A stretch of 64,000 nt of DNA from Thermohalobaculum sp039027855 (GCA_039027855.1 JBCCJI010000001.1:62001-126000), one strand, 5' to 3'; shown: positions 23,655 through 33,181, counted from the stretch's first letter. Numbers and translations: made by a program. Notes: a model not told the origin generated them from the sequence alone.

Positions 23655-25190
23655 TCACTCGCGCTTACCCTGCACGATGCGATCCAGGATCATGGCGCAG
23701 AACAGGATGGCAAAGCCCGCCAGGATGCCCTGTCCGACATTGGCGTATTGCAGCGCCTCCAGCACATCCTCGCCCAGCCCCTTGGCGCCGATCAGCGAGG
23801 CGACGACCACCATGGCGAGCGACAGCATGATCGTCTGATTGATCCCCGCGCGGATCGAGGGGGCGGCCAGCGGCAGGTCGACCCGCGTCAGCAGATACCA
23901 TTTCGATGCCCCGAACGACAGCGCGGCCTCGCGCACATGTTCGGGCACACCGCGCAGGCCCAGCACCGTCAGGCGCACGACCGGCGTACCGCCGAAGATC
24001 ATCGTGGTGACCACCGCCGCCGGTTTGCCGGTGCCGAAGAAGGCGATCACCGGGATCATGAAAACGAAGGCCGGCATGGTCTGCATGAAGTCCATCACCG
24101 GCTGCACGAAGGAATAAAGCCGGGGCCGGCGCGCGCAAAACATGCCAAGCGGGATGCCGATGGTGATGGACAGACAGGCCGCCGTGCCGAGCAGCGCCAG
24201 CGTCGTCATGGCCTTATCCCAAAAGCCGAGCAGGCCCATATAGGCCAGGAACGCCCCGGCATAGACCGCGGTCGTGACACCGGCCGAGAGCCAGGTCATG
24301 AGCACGATGAAGGCCGCCACCACGATCCACGGGGTGGAGACGAAGACCACCTCCAGCGCGTCGAGCAGCAGGCGGATGCAATAGGTGATCGCCTCGAACA
24401 GCGCCTCGCCATTGGTCACCGCGAAGGAGAAGAACGCCTCGACCCAGCCGATGACGGTGAGGCGGATATCCGGATCGGTCGGGAACTCGGCCAGCACGGT
24501 GACCGCGCCTGGAAAGCTGTAATGCACCACGGCGACGGCGATGATGACGGCCGAGAAGACGGCGCTCAGGATGATCTGCCGCTCGGGCATGCCCCTTGGG
24601 ATCGTCTGGTCGGACAGCCAGTCCGAGAAGCGGGCCTCGAGCACCGAGTTGGCGAGGAAGGCCTGCGCGGTCTTTGCGAGCACCAGCAGGATGAGCCCCG
24701 CCAGTGCGATCCAGATGCCCTGTGCCTCGGCTGCCGCCGCTTCGGCGCGGAAACTCGCGATATTGCTCTCGATCCCGTCGACGGCGCGCTGCAGCGCCGG
24801 CACGCGGTCCGAGCCTTGCTCCAGCGCTGCCTCAAGCTGCTGACGGCGGAAATCGAGCGTGCCCTCGATCGAGGCGATGCGCTCGCGCGCCTCGGCGCCG
24901 AGATCGCCGAAAAGGCCGCGGATCAGCTGCACGAAAGCCAGGGTTTCGACGATCAGGAACCCGACCGCCCATTTCCAGAGGCCCCGTGCGCCGAACCAGA
25001 CCGGCCCCATCAGCCCCGCGATGACATTCAGCGTGGGCACAAAGCCCGCGCGCGAGCGGATGCGGTCGAAGGCGTCGGCATAATACTGGGGTCGGGTGCG
25101 GACGAAGGTCTCGACATCCTTCAGCGTCTCGGCCTTCTTCTCGGCGACGCGCGTGGGATCGGCGTCCAGGATGGGATTTTCGATGTTCAT
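23655..25190 (-). CDS. ABC transporter permease, ProW/OpuAB family, with long N-terminal extension
   Basis: This encodes 511 residues; ordinary ProW-type permeases have about 280-350. The C-terminal half (about 300-505) is the permease proper, with EAALSFGASKWYLLTRVDLP as the coupling-loop (EAA) motif. The first 190 or so residues carry two hydrophobic segments and a predicted amphipathic coiled coil (FRRQQLEAALEQGSDRVPAL), not typical of the family. It overlaps the ATPase gene by 4 bp. The importer probably carries a quaternary-amine solute such as glycine betaine, choline or a related compound. Confidence 0.85.
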   Translation of the reverse strand: MNIENPILDADPTRVAEKKAETLKDVETFVRTRPQYYADAFDRIRSRAGFVPTLNVIAGLMGPVWFGARGLWKWAVGFLIVETLAFVQLIRGLFGDLGAEARERIASIEGTLDFRRQQLEAALEQGSDRVPALQRAVDGIESNIASFRAEAAAAEAQGIWIALAGLILLVLAKTAQAFLANSVLEARFSDWLSDQTIPRGMPERQIILSAVFSAVIIAVAVVHYSFPGAVTVLAEFPTDPDIRLTVIGWVEAFFSFAVTNGEALFEAITYCIRLLLDALEVVFVSTPWIVVAAFIVLMTWLSAGVTTAVYAGAFLAYMGLLGFWDKAMTTLALLGTAACLSITIGIPLGMFCARRPRLYSFVQPVMDFMQTMPAFVFMIPVIAFFGTGKPAAVVTTMIFGGTPVVRLTVLGLRGVPEHVREAALSFGASKWYLLTRVDLPLAAPSIRAGINQTIMLSLAMVVVASLIGAKGLGEDVLEALQYANVGQGILAGFAILFCAMILDRIVQGKRE

Positions 25191-26248
25191 GATACCTCCG
25201 TCCCCTCGATCACCGTGCGCAGGATGTCCTGGTAGGCGATCACGCCCACATCGACGCCGCCATCCTCGACCAGGATCGGGCCCGGCTCGGCAATGGCCAT
25301 CTCGATCAGTTTGCTGAGCGGCGCGCCCTGGTTGACGCGGGTCGCGCCCTCGGGCGGTGGTGCGCCATTCAGCGGCTGCATCACGGCCTGGGCACGCACC
25401 ACCTTGAGACGCGAGATGCCAGCGACAAAGTCGGCCACATAATCGTCGGCCGGCTGCATCACGATCTCTTCGGCCGTGCCGATCTGCACCACGCGGCCGT
25501 CGCGCATAATCGCGATGCGGTGGCCGATGCGCACGGCCTCGTCCAGGTCATGGGTGATGAAGACCGTGGTCTTCTTCAGGATGCGCGATAGACGTAAGAA
25601 CTCGTCTTGCAATTGCCGCCGGATGAGCGGGTCAAGGGCCGAGAACGGCTCATCCATCAGCAACACGTCCGGGTCGGCCGCCAGCGCGCGGGCGAGACCC
25701 ACGCGCTGCTGCATCCCGCCCGACAGCTCATGCGCGAATTTGTTGCCCCAGGCCGACAGCTCGACGATCTCCAGGATCCGCGCGGCCCGGCCGAGGCGTT
25801 CGTTCTTGGAGACGCCCCGGATCTCCAGCGGCATGGCCACGTTGTCGAGGACCGAGCGGTGGGGCAGAAGGGCGAAGTTCTGGAACACCATGCCGATCTT
25901 GCGGTTGCGCCAGGCCTGCAACGGTTTGGGCGCCAGTGCCATGACATCGACGCCCTCGATCAGGATCTTGCCGTCGGTCGGCTCGAGCAGGCGGTTGAAG
26001 TGGCGGACTAGGGTCGACTTGCCCGAGCCCGAGAGCCCCATGATGCAGAAGATCTCGCCCCGCCGGATGTCGAGGCTGACATCGGCCACACCCACCACCG
26101 CGTTATAGCGGGCCAGCACCTGGGCCTTGCCGATCCCCTCGGCCTTGATCGCGGCCAGCGCCTCGTCCGCGCGCTCGCCAAAGATCTTCCAGACGTTCTC
26201 GATCTCGATGACCGTCTCGTCGGTCAGGGTCTGGCTGCCATCGGCCAT
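25187..26248 (-). CDS. ABC transporter ATPase, ProV/OpuAA family
   Basis: This encodes 353 residues. All nucleotide-binding motifs are present: Walker A GLSGSGKST, Q-loop VFQNFALLPH, signature LSGGMQQRVGLARAL, Walker B VLLMDEPFSALDP and H-loop FITHDLDEA. A single CBS-like C-terminal part follows (ILVEDGGVDVGVIAYQDIL), which in OpuA-type ATPases senses ionic strength or ligands. N-terminal IENVWKIFGERADEALAAI is typical of ProV. It lies between the binding-protein gene and the permease gene. Confidence 0.9.
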   Translation of the reverse strand: MADGSQTLTDETVIEIENVWKIFGERADEALAAIKAEGIGKAQVLARYNAVVGVADVSLDIRRGEIFCIMGLSGSGKSTLVRHFNRLLEPTDGKILIEGVDVMALAPKPLQAWRNRKIGMVFQNFALLPHRSVLDNVAMPLEIRGVSKNERLGRAARILEIVELSAWGNKFAHELSGGMQQRVGLARALAADPDVLLMDEPFSALDPLIRRQLQDEFLRLSRILKKTTVFITHDLDEAVRIGHRIAIMRDGRVVQIGTAEEIVMQPADDYVADFVAGISRLKVVRAQAVMQPLNGAPPPEGATRVNQGAPLSKLIEMAIAEPGPILVEDGGVDVGVIAYQDILRTVIEGTEVS

Positions 26249-26282
26249 TGCTTGCCCTCACTGCTCAGCGGCTGAAATGAAA

Positions 26283-26308
26283 GCGGCGCCGGGGGTGACC
26301 GGCGCCGC
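26283..26308 (-). terminator. Attenuator hairpin between binding-protein and ATPase genes
   Basis: A perfect 10-bp stem (26283-26292 with 26299-26308) is followed, in the direction of transcription, by TTTCATTTC. It lies 20 bp after the stop of the binding-protein gene. Such hairpins commonly let the binding protein be made in excess over the membrane components. Confidence 0.65.
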
Positions 26309-26327
26309 GAGGGGCTTGTCTGCCTGT

Positions 26328-27293
26328 TCAGAGGCCGAGCCAGGCATCGACTTTGTCGGGGTTGTTCTCCACCCACTCGAGCGCGACTTCCTCGGGATCA
26401 CGCCCCTGGCCTGCGATTTCGAAGGCGAAGCTCGACACGTCATCGGCGGTCACGACGAAATTGGCGAAGAACTCGGCAATGGCGGGCGAGCGGTCGGCCA
26501 GCGACTTGGACCAGGCGATCTGCACATCCTTCAGCGCATCCTTCGAGGCCACGTTCGAGGCCTCGTACCAGTCGGGGCGGTCGGACGGCTGGAACATCAC
26601 ATATTTGGCCGGGTCATGGGTCGGCTCGCTCAGCATGACCACGTCGAACATGAACCAGACGGCGTGGGGCTTGTAGCAGTAGAAAGCATAGCCCTCGTCC
26701 TTGGCGATCGAGTCCTTGATGCGCGCGGTCTTCACGCTTTCCTCAGCGCGGACCGGCTCGACGAAATCGAGGAGGCCGTAGTCGCGGACCTTCACCTCGT
26801 TCACATTGGCCGAGGCCCAGCCGGGCGCGCCGATCCACATCTCGCCCTTGCCGTTGCCATCGCTGTCCATGGCGGCGGCGACGTCGGGCCGGCCGAGATC
26901 GGCGATGTCGGTGATGTTGTTGGCGGCGGCGAATTCCTCGCTGACGCAGTAGCCCTGGTTGCCCTCGTAGGGATTCTGGGACAGCACCACGGTGCCGGCT
27001 TCGTCGACATATTTCTGGGTGAAGCTTTCCTGGTTCGGCAGCCAGACGTCGGGATGAACGTCGATCTCGCCGCGGCCGCGGTCCATCGCCTGGAAGATCG
27101 TGGCGTTGTTGCCGGGCACCAGCGTGACCTCGCCGCCGATCTTGGTCTCGACGACAGCCTTCAGCAGGTGCGCCATGGCCTGCGCGCCGGTCCAGGATGG
27201 CATGCCGATGGCGACCTTCTCGGCGGCCATAGCCGGGGTTGCCGCGACGCCGAGGGCGGCGACCAGCGCGGCCGATTTGATCGTCTTGTGCAT
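26328..27293 (-). CDS. Periplasmic substrate-binding protein, OpuAC/ProX family
   Basis: This encodes 321 residues from the ATG at 27293, with GGAG nine bases upstream. The signal peptide MHKTIKSAALVAALGVAATP ends in AMAA. The body fits OpuAC-type proteins: VAIGMPSWTGAQAMAHLLK at the N-terminus, EIDVHPDVWLPNQ and GYAFYCYKPHAVW, which supply aromatic residues for a cation-pi cage. The ligand is probably a betaine-like quaternary ammonium or sulfonium compound. The gene heads the importer operon; cuyA-like lies 83 bp upstream on the same strand. Confidence 0.87.
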   Translation of the reverse strand: MHKTIKSAALVAALGVAATPAMAAEKVAIGMPSWTGAQAMAHLLKAVVETKIGGEVTLVPGNNATIFQAMDRGRGEIDVHPDVWLPNQESFTQKYVDEAGTVVLSQNPYEGNQGYCVSEEFAAANNITDIADLGRPDVAAAMDSDGNGKGEMWIGAPGWASANVNEVKVRDYGLLDFVEPVRAEESVKTARIKDSIAKDEGYAFYCYKPHAVWFMFDVVMLSEPTHDPAKYVMFQPSDRPDWYEASNVASKDALKDVQIAWSKSLADRSPAIAEFFANFVVTADDVSSFAFEIAGQGRDPEEVALEWVENNPDKVDAWLGL

Positions 27294-27376
27294 GGTGGTG
27301 ATCTCCATCTGTCGTCAGTTGTTTTTGTTTCGTCGGCCCACCTGTCCCGGCGGTGCCCTTGGTTAGCCCATGAACA

Positions 27377-28417
27377 TCAGCCGCCAAGCGCCGTCTGGTA
27401 GGCGAAAAGCGCGGTCGCGCCGCCCGTGTGCAGGAAGAGAACCCGATCATTGGGCGTGAAGAAACCCTGTCGGGTGAGACCGATCAGCCCAGCCAACCCT
27501 TTGGCCGAGTACACTGGATCCAGCAGCATCCCCTGGTGTCGGGCTGTCATCTCGATGGCCTCGATCGTCGATGGTGCCGGGATACCGTAGCCGGGGCCGA
27601 CATAGCCGTCTTGTACCAGAACGCGGCTTTGCGGGAGTCCAGATGCCCCCAGCGCATCGGCGGTTGTGACAGCGAGGGCGTGCACCGCGGCGATCTGACG
27701 ATCCTTTGGCTGGCGCACGCTAATGCCCATCACCGGAAGGCCGGCATCAATGGCATAAAGACCCGCGAGCAGCCCCGCATGGGTGCCGGTCGAGCCGGTT
27801 GCCGTCACCAGCCAATCGAAGGCGAGGCCCATCTCGGCGCTTTGCTCGACGATTTCCTGCGCGCATTGCGCATAGCCGAGAGCGCCCGTCACGTTCGACC
27901 CGCCGCCCGGGATCACGTAAGGCCGCCGCCCCTCGGCGCGTAGCTTCTCGCCCGCAGCCTCAGCCTCGGCATTCATGTCGAGACCCGGGGGGCGGTACTC
28001 GATGCTGGCGCCGAACAGCCGGTCGAGCAGCACGTTGCCCGAGTTTTCGTAGTTGCTGTCGGTGTCGGGTACCCGGCGCTCGAGCAGGGCGTGGCAGTCC
28101 ATCCCCGCCAGGCAGGCCGCCGCCGCGGTCTGGCGCACATGGTTCGACTGCACCGCGCCCTGGGTGACAAGGACATCGGCGCCCTGTTCCAGCGCCTCGC
28201 CCATCAGGAATTCCAGCTTGCGTGTCTTGTTCCCGCCCGTCGCCAGCCCGGTGCAGTCGTCGCGCTTGACGTAGAGCGTCGGCCCGCCGAGCGCCTTCGA
28301 CAAACGCACCATTGGCTCGATTGACGTCGGCCGGTGGCAGAGCGCCATGCGCGGGAAGGCGTCGTAGTCGATGCGCCGCGTCGCGCCCTCGGCCGTTGTC
28401 AGATCGTCAACCGTCAT
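27377..28417 (-). CDS. PLP-dependent D-cysteine desulfhydrase / L-cysteate sulfo-lyase family
   Basis: This encodes 346 residues from the ATG at 28417; homology begins shortly after, at RIDYDAFPRMALCHRPT. It is a fold-type II PLP enzyme of the ACC deaminase group: KRDDCTGLATGGNKTRKLEF holds the Schiff-base Lys64, followed by GAVQSNHVRQTAAAA and TGSTGTHAGLLAG for phosphate. In this group D-cysteine desulfhydrase gives pyruvate, H2S and ammonia, while CuyA splits L-cysteate to pyruvate, sulfite and ammonia. The two cannot be separated by eye. The neighbouring betaine-type importer and S-oxide reductase suggest a sulfur substrate. Confidence 0.78.
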   Translation of the reverse strand: MTVDDLTTAEGATRRIDYDAFPRMALCHRPTSIEPMVRLSKALGGPTLYVKRDDCTGLATGGNKTRKLEFLMGEALEQGADVLVTQGAVQSNHVRQTAAAACLAGMDCHALLERRVPDTDSNYENSGNVLLDRLFGASIEYRPPGLDMNAEAEAAGEKLRAEGRRPYVIPGGGSNVTGALGYAQCAQEIVEQSAEMGLAFDWLVTATGSTGTHAGLLAGLYAIDAGLPVMGISVRQPKDRQIAAVHALAVTTADALGASGLPQSRVLVQDGYVGPGYGIPAPSTIEAIEMTARHQGMLLDPVYSAKGLAGLIGLTRQGFFTPNDRVLFLHTGGATALFAYQTALGG

Positions 28418-28624
28418 CCCCGCCGTCCCGCCGTCACCGTCACCACCGACAAAAATGAGGCGCGTTGGGCTCGCGCTCAATTTGCGGTTGTGTGAACGTT
28501 ACGCTCGGAAGGGCGGATCACAAAGGCGTTTTTCGCGACCGCAGCAAACGCCATGGGATGGGGCTCAGCCCTCGTCGGATTGCCGTGGCATCCTTTTGGG
28601 ACTGCTGAAGGGCGCGAGACCCGA

Positions 28625-28876
28625 TCAGAATTGCCGGCTCTTCAACGCGACGATCTCCAACGCCGCTGCACTCTCATGGCTGTCGCGGTGGCGGGTGTTC
28701 GCCACGCTGGCGGCGCGCGTCAGCCCGTTGTCCTTTAGCAGGTGCTCAGGCAGGGCCCTCAACTGCCGCTGCGTCTGAAGATGCGCGACATAGGCGCGGA
28801 GGGTCTGGAGCAGCATCCGCGGCAGGCCGGGCGAGGCGGTCTGCAGGCAGGGGCGACGGAGTGAGGTTTCGGCCAT
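28625..28876 (-). CDS. DUF1127 small protein
   Basis: This encodes 83 residues with AAAGGA upstream of the ATG. The DUF1127 signature is clear: QTLRAYVAHLQTQRQLRALP followed by HLLKDNGLTRAA. Such proteins are short, arginine-rich and common in alphaproteobacteria. Some have been linked to RNA turnover and to phosphate or carbon metabolism, but this member's role is unknown. It is divergent from the adjacent lysR gene, a common arrangement that suggests the regulator controls it. Confidence 0.75.
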   Translation of the reverse strand: MAETSLRRPCLQTASPGLPRMLLQTLRAYVAHLQTQRQLRALPEHLLKDNGLTRAASVANTRHRDSHESAAALEIVALKSRQF

Positions 28877-28980
28877 GACGCTGTCCTTTCAGTTGACAAC
28901 GCCGAGGCTAAGGGCGCGGTATTTATCAGGGAAACGAATAGCCCTGAGTGTTAGTATCAGCGAAACTGAAAGGCTGCGGG

Positions 28981-29853
28981 ATGCAGAGCCTCGATCTCGA
29001 CCTGTTGCGCACCTTCGTCGCCATCGCGGAGACGGGGAATTTCTCCTCGGCTGCGAAGGATGTGTTCCGAACGCCATCGGCCGTGTCGATGCAGGTCAAG
29101 AAGATGGAGGAGAGCCTTGGCCGGCCGCTTTTTGTGCGCGACAGCCGATCGGTCACGCTGACCGAGGATGGCGAGCGCGTGCTGACCCATGCCCGGCGCA
29201 TGCTGGCTCTCGATCAGGAGCTGTTCGCCGAATTTCATCCCACCGCAATGACGGGCGAGGTCAGGCTCGGCGTGCATGACGACACGGCCGTACGGTTTCT
29301 ACCAAGCCTCCTGCGGCGCTTTGCCCGCAGCCATCCCAGCGTGATCGTCAATGCCGTCGTAACAAACACCGGGCCGATGCTGCAGATGATCGCCGAGCGC
29401 AGGCTCGACATCGCGATTATCTCGCGTCTGCCCTCGCAGGTGATGAAGCGCCCGGGCGAGACGCTGTTGAGCGAGCAGGTGGTCTGGGCCGGCTGCCGCG
29501 GCGGGATCGCGCATGAGATGGATCCGATCCCCGTGGCCGTCTGGGACCGAACCTGTGCCTGGCGCAAGGCCGGGCTAGAGGGGTTGGAAGCGCAGGGGCG
29601 CCCATACCGCATCGCGCTGGAATCCGGTCATCTGAGCGGCCAGAAATCCGCGGTCCTGGCCGATCTCGCGGTCGCGCCTGTCCCGCGCAATGCGCTCGGC
29701 GGCGATATCGTCGAGATCGCGCCCGAGGCCGGTCTGCCCAGGCTTTGCAGCTATGAACTGGCACTTGTCATCGGCGATGACCCGCCAGAGGCAGCCTTGG
29801 CGGCGGCCGATCATCTGCGCGCCTGCTTTGCCGAGCACAGCCTGGTGGCGTAA
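28981..29853 (+). CDS. LysR-family transcriptional regulator
   Basis: This encodes 290 residues from the ATG at 28981. The winged HTH is at the N-terminus (LDLLRTFVAIAETGNFSSAA, then TPSAVSMQVKKMEESLG). The effector domain follows (EVRLGVHDDTAVRFLPSLL, about residues 95-290). The effector is not predictable. The 104-bp space to the divergent DUF1127 gene should contain the operator. Confidence 0.85.
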   Translation: MQSLDLDLLRTFVAIAETGNFSSAAKDVFRTPSAVSMQVKKMEESLGRPLFVRDSRSVTLTEDGERVLTHARRMLALDQELFAEFHPTAMTGEVRLGVHDDTAVRFLPSLLRRFARSHPSVIVNAVVTNTGPMLQMIAERRLDIAIISRLPSQVMKRPGETLLSEQVVWAGCRGGIAHEMDPIPVAVWDRTCAWRKAGLEGLEAQGRPYRIALESGHLSGQKSAVLADLAVAPVPRNALGGDIVEIAPEAGLPRLCSYELALVIGDDPPEAALAAADHLRACFAEHSLVA

Positions 29854-29985
29854 CGCGGCACGGCTGCCCGAGGAGGCCCGAGGAGGCCCCAACCCACACG
29901 TCGCAAGGGCAAGGCGCTGGCGCCCCTTTTGGGTGGAAGCACGGTGGCCTAGAACCCTTCTCCAAACCCAAGCCGGATCACGCCC

Positions 29986-31455
29986 ATGTCGCTCGCCTCG
30001 CTGCTCGATCACCTGAAACAGACCGCCGCGCTCTCGCAGGCGGCGGGCGTCCTCTCCTGGGACCAGGAGACGAAGATGCCGCGCGCTGGCAGCGCGGTCA
30101 GGGCCGCGCAAATGGGTGCGCTGGCTGAGGTGATCCACCAGCGCAAATCCGATCCACGCATCGCCGAATGGGCCGCGGGCGTCGATGTCTCGACCCTGTC
30201 GCCCTTCGAGCGTCGCAATGTCGAGGAAGCGCTCCGCGCGCATCGCCGGGCCACGAGGGTTCCGGCCCGCCTGGCCGAGGAGACCGCGGTGGCGGCCTCG
30301 GAGGGGCAGCGGATCTGGGCAGCGGCGCGCAAGGACAAGGACTTCGCGGCCTTTGCCCCCGCGCTTGAGCGCAACATCGTGCTGAAGCGCGAGCGGGCCG
30401 CCTGCCTGGCCGAAGACGGTGCCGATCCCTATGACAGTTTGCTGGACGAGTTCGAGCCGGGCGCCCGCGTCGCCGATCTGCAGCCACTGTTGGAGAGCAT
30501 GCGTGCGCGGTTGAGCGCGCTGATCGCGGCGATCGCCGAGAAGCCGAAGCCGAAGGCGCTTGCGGGCGATTTTCCGGCTGGGGCGCAGTTGGCGCTTGCC
30601 GAGCGGATCGCCCGGCAGCTCGGCTATGATTTCGAGCGTGGCAGGCTCGACACCGCCGCCCATCCCTTCAGCTCGGGCACCGTCGGCGATGCCCGCATCA
30701 CCACGCGCACCGACGTGGCCAATCCCTTGGACTGTCTCTACTCGACCATCCACGAGGTCGGCCACGCGCTTTACACCGACGGGGCGCCCGATCCGTTTCT
30801 GCCGGCCGCGGCCTACTGCTCGATGGGGGTGCATGAGAGCCAGTCGCGGTTTTGGGAGAACCAGATCGCCCGCTCGCGGCCTTTTGCCGATTGGCTGTAC
30901 CCGGCGATGGCGGAACGCTTCGGCCCGCTGGGCGTGGAGGGGCCGGACGCGCTTTATGCGGCGGTCAACCGTGTCGAGACCGGCTTTATCCGCACTGAGG
31001 CGGACGAGCTGCATTACAATCTGCACATCCTTCTTCGCTTCGAACTGGAGCATGAGCTGATCGCCGGCACCCTCGCGGTCGCGGATCTGGAGGAGGCCTG
31101 GAACACCCGGTTCAAGCGCGATTTCGGGGTCGATGTGCCCGATGTGAGCCTTGGCGTGATGCAGGATGTGCACTGGTCGGTCGGGCTGTTCGGCTATTTC
31201 CCGACCTACAGCCTGGGCAACATCTATGCCGCCTGTCTCGACCGGGCGCTGCGCCGGTCGCTGAGTGATGTCGACGCCATGGTGCGCTCGGGCGAGACCA
31301 AGCCGATCCTCGACTGGATGCGCGAGAAGATCCACGCACAGGGCCGTCTGCTGCCGGCTGGCGCGCTGATCGCAGAGGCGACGGGCGCCGCGCCGACGAC
31401 CGAGCCGCTGCTGTCTTATCTCGAGGCGAAGTTCGGGGCGCTCTACGCGCTCTGA
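29986..31455 (+). CDS. M32 family metallocarboxypeptidase (carboxypeptidase Taq)
   Basis: This encodes 489 residues, normal for the family. The zinc site is His256-Glu257-x2-His260 (STIHEVGHALYTDG) with third ligand Glu284 in VHESQSRFWEN. The family signature HPFSSGTVGDARITTR is also present. It is a cytoplasmic enzyme that removes C-terminal residues with broad specificity, probably in peptide turnover. No signal peptide is visible. It appears to be a single gene; the next gene is convergent, 21 bp beyond the stop. Confidence 0.9.
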   Translation: MSLASLLDHLKQTAALSQAAGVLSWDQETKMPRAGSAVRAAQMGALAEVIHQRKSDPRIAEWAAGVDVSTLSPFERRNVEEALRAHRRATRVPARLAEETAVAASEGQRIWAAARKDKDFAAFAPALERNIVLKRERAACLAEDGADPYDSLLDEFEPGARVADLQPLLESMRARLSALIAAIAEKPKPKALAGDFPAGAQLALAERIARQLGYDFERGRLDTAAHPFSSGTVGDARITTRTDVANPLDCLYSTIHEVGHALYTDGAPDPFLPAAAYCSMGVHESQSRFWENQIARSRPFADWLYPAMAERFGPLGVEGPDALYAAVNRVETGFIRTEADELHYNLHILLRFELEHELIAGTLAVADLEEAWNTRFKRDFGVDVPDVSLGVMQDVHWSVGLFGYFPTYSLGNIYAACLDRALRRSLSDVDAMVRSGETKPILDWMREKIHAQGRLLPAGALIAEATGAAPTTEPLLSYLEAKFGALYAL

Positions 31456-31476
31456 CGGTCTCGGCAGGGCGTAGGT

Positions 31477-32046
31477 TCAGAAGAACAGCAGCCACTGTCT
31501 GACCACCCAGACCTCGGCCATGCAGGCGGCGAGCACGCCGAGCCGCAGACGCCAGTCGGGCCAGCGTCGCCAGATCACCACGGCCGAGATGAGCACGGCG
31601 AGCAGGACAACGGGCGCCACAAGGGCTGCGTGATGCTGCGAATCCCAGTAGCTGAGCGGGCTTTCGAAGACCCAGTCGCTGATCGGCCAGAAATGCGGGC
31701 GGGCATCGTCATTGTGCAGCGGGAAATCCGTCGCCAGATGCAAGAGGGCGGCGCTGGCAAAGGCCGTCGTGAGGGCATGGCGCAGCATCAGGCCCGCCAG
31801 CAGCGCGCAAGCCCAAAGGATGGCGCTGTTGTCCACTGCGAAGACCGCCTGCCATGCGGGCGAGAAATAAAGCTCGCCAAATACCCGCTGTGGCGGGATC
31901 TGCAGCAGGATGAGCGAGACGCCGGCCATCACATAAAGCGAGAGATCCGGCATCAGGCTGCCGAGCGCCGCCGCCGTGCCCGAGCGGGGCGTGTCGCGCC
32001 GGGCGCAAAGCGCGACACCCACCAGCAGATGCGCCGGCGTATTCAT
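31477..32046 (-). CDS. Small multi-pass membrane protein, putative metal-dependent hydrolase
   Basis: This encodes 189 residues with four or five membrane segments (LSLYVMAGVSLILLQIP, ILWACALLAGLMLRHAL, VAPVVLLAVLISAVVIW). Conserved polar positions MNTPAHLLVG and LLHLATDFPLHNDDARPHFW resemble the His/Asp pattern of the YdjM-like inner-membrane hydrolase family. Function is unknown. It is often mislabelled as a cobalamin-synthesis protein. The gene lies between the peptidase and a LysR regulator, with no clear operon partner. Confidence 0.6.
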   Translation of the reverse strand: MNTPAHLLVGVALCARRDTPRSGTAAALGSLMPDLSLYVMAGVSLILLQIPPQRVFGELYFSPAWQAVFAVDNSAILWACALLAGLMLRHALTTAFASAALLHLATDFPLHNDDARPHFWPISDWVFESPLSYWDSQHHAALVAPVVLLAVLISAVVIWRRWPDWRLRLGVLAACMAEVWVVRQWLLFF

Positions 32047-32123
32047 CGCCGCCGGTCCCGGCCAAGGGTCATGTCGGCACCGGCGCGAACGGTGGGCCCG
32101 GCACGTTCGGCGCGGGCTTGCGG

Positions 32124-33053
32124 TCAGGTTTCGGCATCGCTGCTGGCGCGGGCGGCGTCGACGGCGGCGGCAAGATCGATCTTGATGGTCTCGGCGAACT
32201 GCCCGGCGGCGACTGGCACCGAACGTCCGCGCAACTGCAGCAGGTGAACGCTGGTCGCGGGCATGTCTTTCTCCGACAGGGGCAGACGCAGCAGACCATC
32301 GTCACGCGGTCGGCGAGCGCCTTCGATCTCGGCCTCGAACCCGATGACGTCGCCATGCCGGATGCGGGCATGCACGAAGTCTGAGCGTGCCTCGGTCACT
32401 GCGTTCAGCGGTATCTTGCGGATGTGCATGGCGATATCGAGCAGGGTGCGGAGCGAGCCCTGCGGCGGCAGCACGATCGGCTGGCCCACCAGGCTTTCAA
32501 GCCGCACGATCCCGGCCGCGCCGATCGGGTGATCCGGCGCCATGACCGCCACCACCCGCGCAGGCGCCGAGGCGACCGAGACGATGGTGGTGTCCACCGG
32601 CCCGCGCAGCGCATAGCCGAGATCCGCGCGGTAACTGTTGAGATCGGCGGCCAACCGCTCGGGCGGGACAACATCGACCCCGAAGGTCACGCCCGGATGG
32701 GCGCTCTGATAGTCGGCCATGGCGCGCGCGAAAGCGGCCGTCTGCTCCAGGCTGTCGTCGAAAGCCACATGGATATGGCCTCGGCGCACGCCCTTCAGAT
32801 CCTCGATCTGCGAGCGGAGCCGCCGGGTATCGGCGAGCTGACGGCGCACATGGGCGATGAAAAGCTCACCCGCCGCGTTGAGACGCACACCGCTCGCCAG
32901 ACGTTCGAATAGCGGCACGTCGAGCTCTTCCTCGACGGCCAGCAGACGGCGGTTCAGCGCCGATGGGGTGAGCGCCATCTTCTCGGCCGCGCCCCGGATC
33001 GAGCCTGCCCGGGCGATCTCGTCGATCAGGCGCAGGGTGATTTCGTGTTGCAT
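32124..33053 (-). CDS. LysR-family transcriptional regulator
   Basis: This encodes 309 residues from the ATG at 33053. The N-terminal HTH is MQHEITLRLIDEIARAGSIR and TPSALNRRLLAVEEELDVPL. The effector domain starts near residue 90 (RGHIHVAFDDSLEQTAAFAR). It is divergent from the nirA-type gene across 469 bp and could control nitrite or sulfur assimilation, as CysB/Cbl-like LysR proteins do. That link is positional only. Confidence 0.85.
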   Translation of the reverse strand: MQHEITLRLIDEIARAGSIRGAAEKMALTPSALNRRLLAVEEELDVPLFERLASGVRLNAAGELFIAHVRRQLADTRRLRSQIEDLKGVRRGHIHVAFDDSLEQTAAFARAMADYQSAHPGVTFGVDVVPPERLAADLNSYRADLGYALRGPVDTTIVSVASAPARVVAVMAPDHPIGAAGIVRLESLVGQPIVLPPQGSLRTLLDIAMHIRKIPLNAVTEARSDFVHARIRHGDVIGFEAEIEGARRPRDDGLLRLPLSEKDMPATSVHLLQLRGRSVPVAAGQFAETIKIDLAAAVDAARASSDAET

Positions 33054-33181
33054 CGTGCTGCCACCCAGCGTTGCGTTTTCGGCAACACGATGGCGCGAAT
33101 TTAGCAGATGACGCAACCGCGAAATTGTGCTGATTCACGGTGCCGGCAATGGCGCCAGGCCAACATCCGAACATCCGAGAC

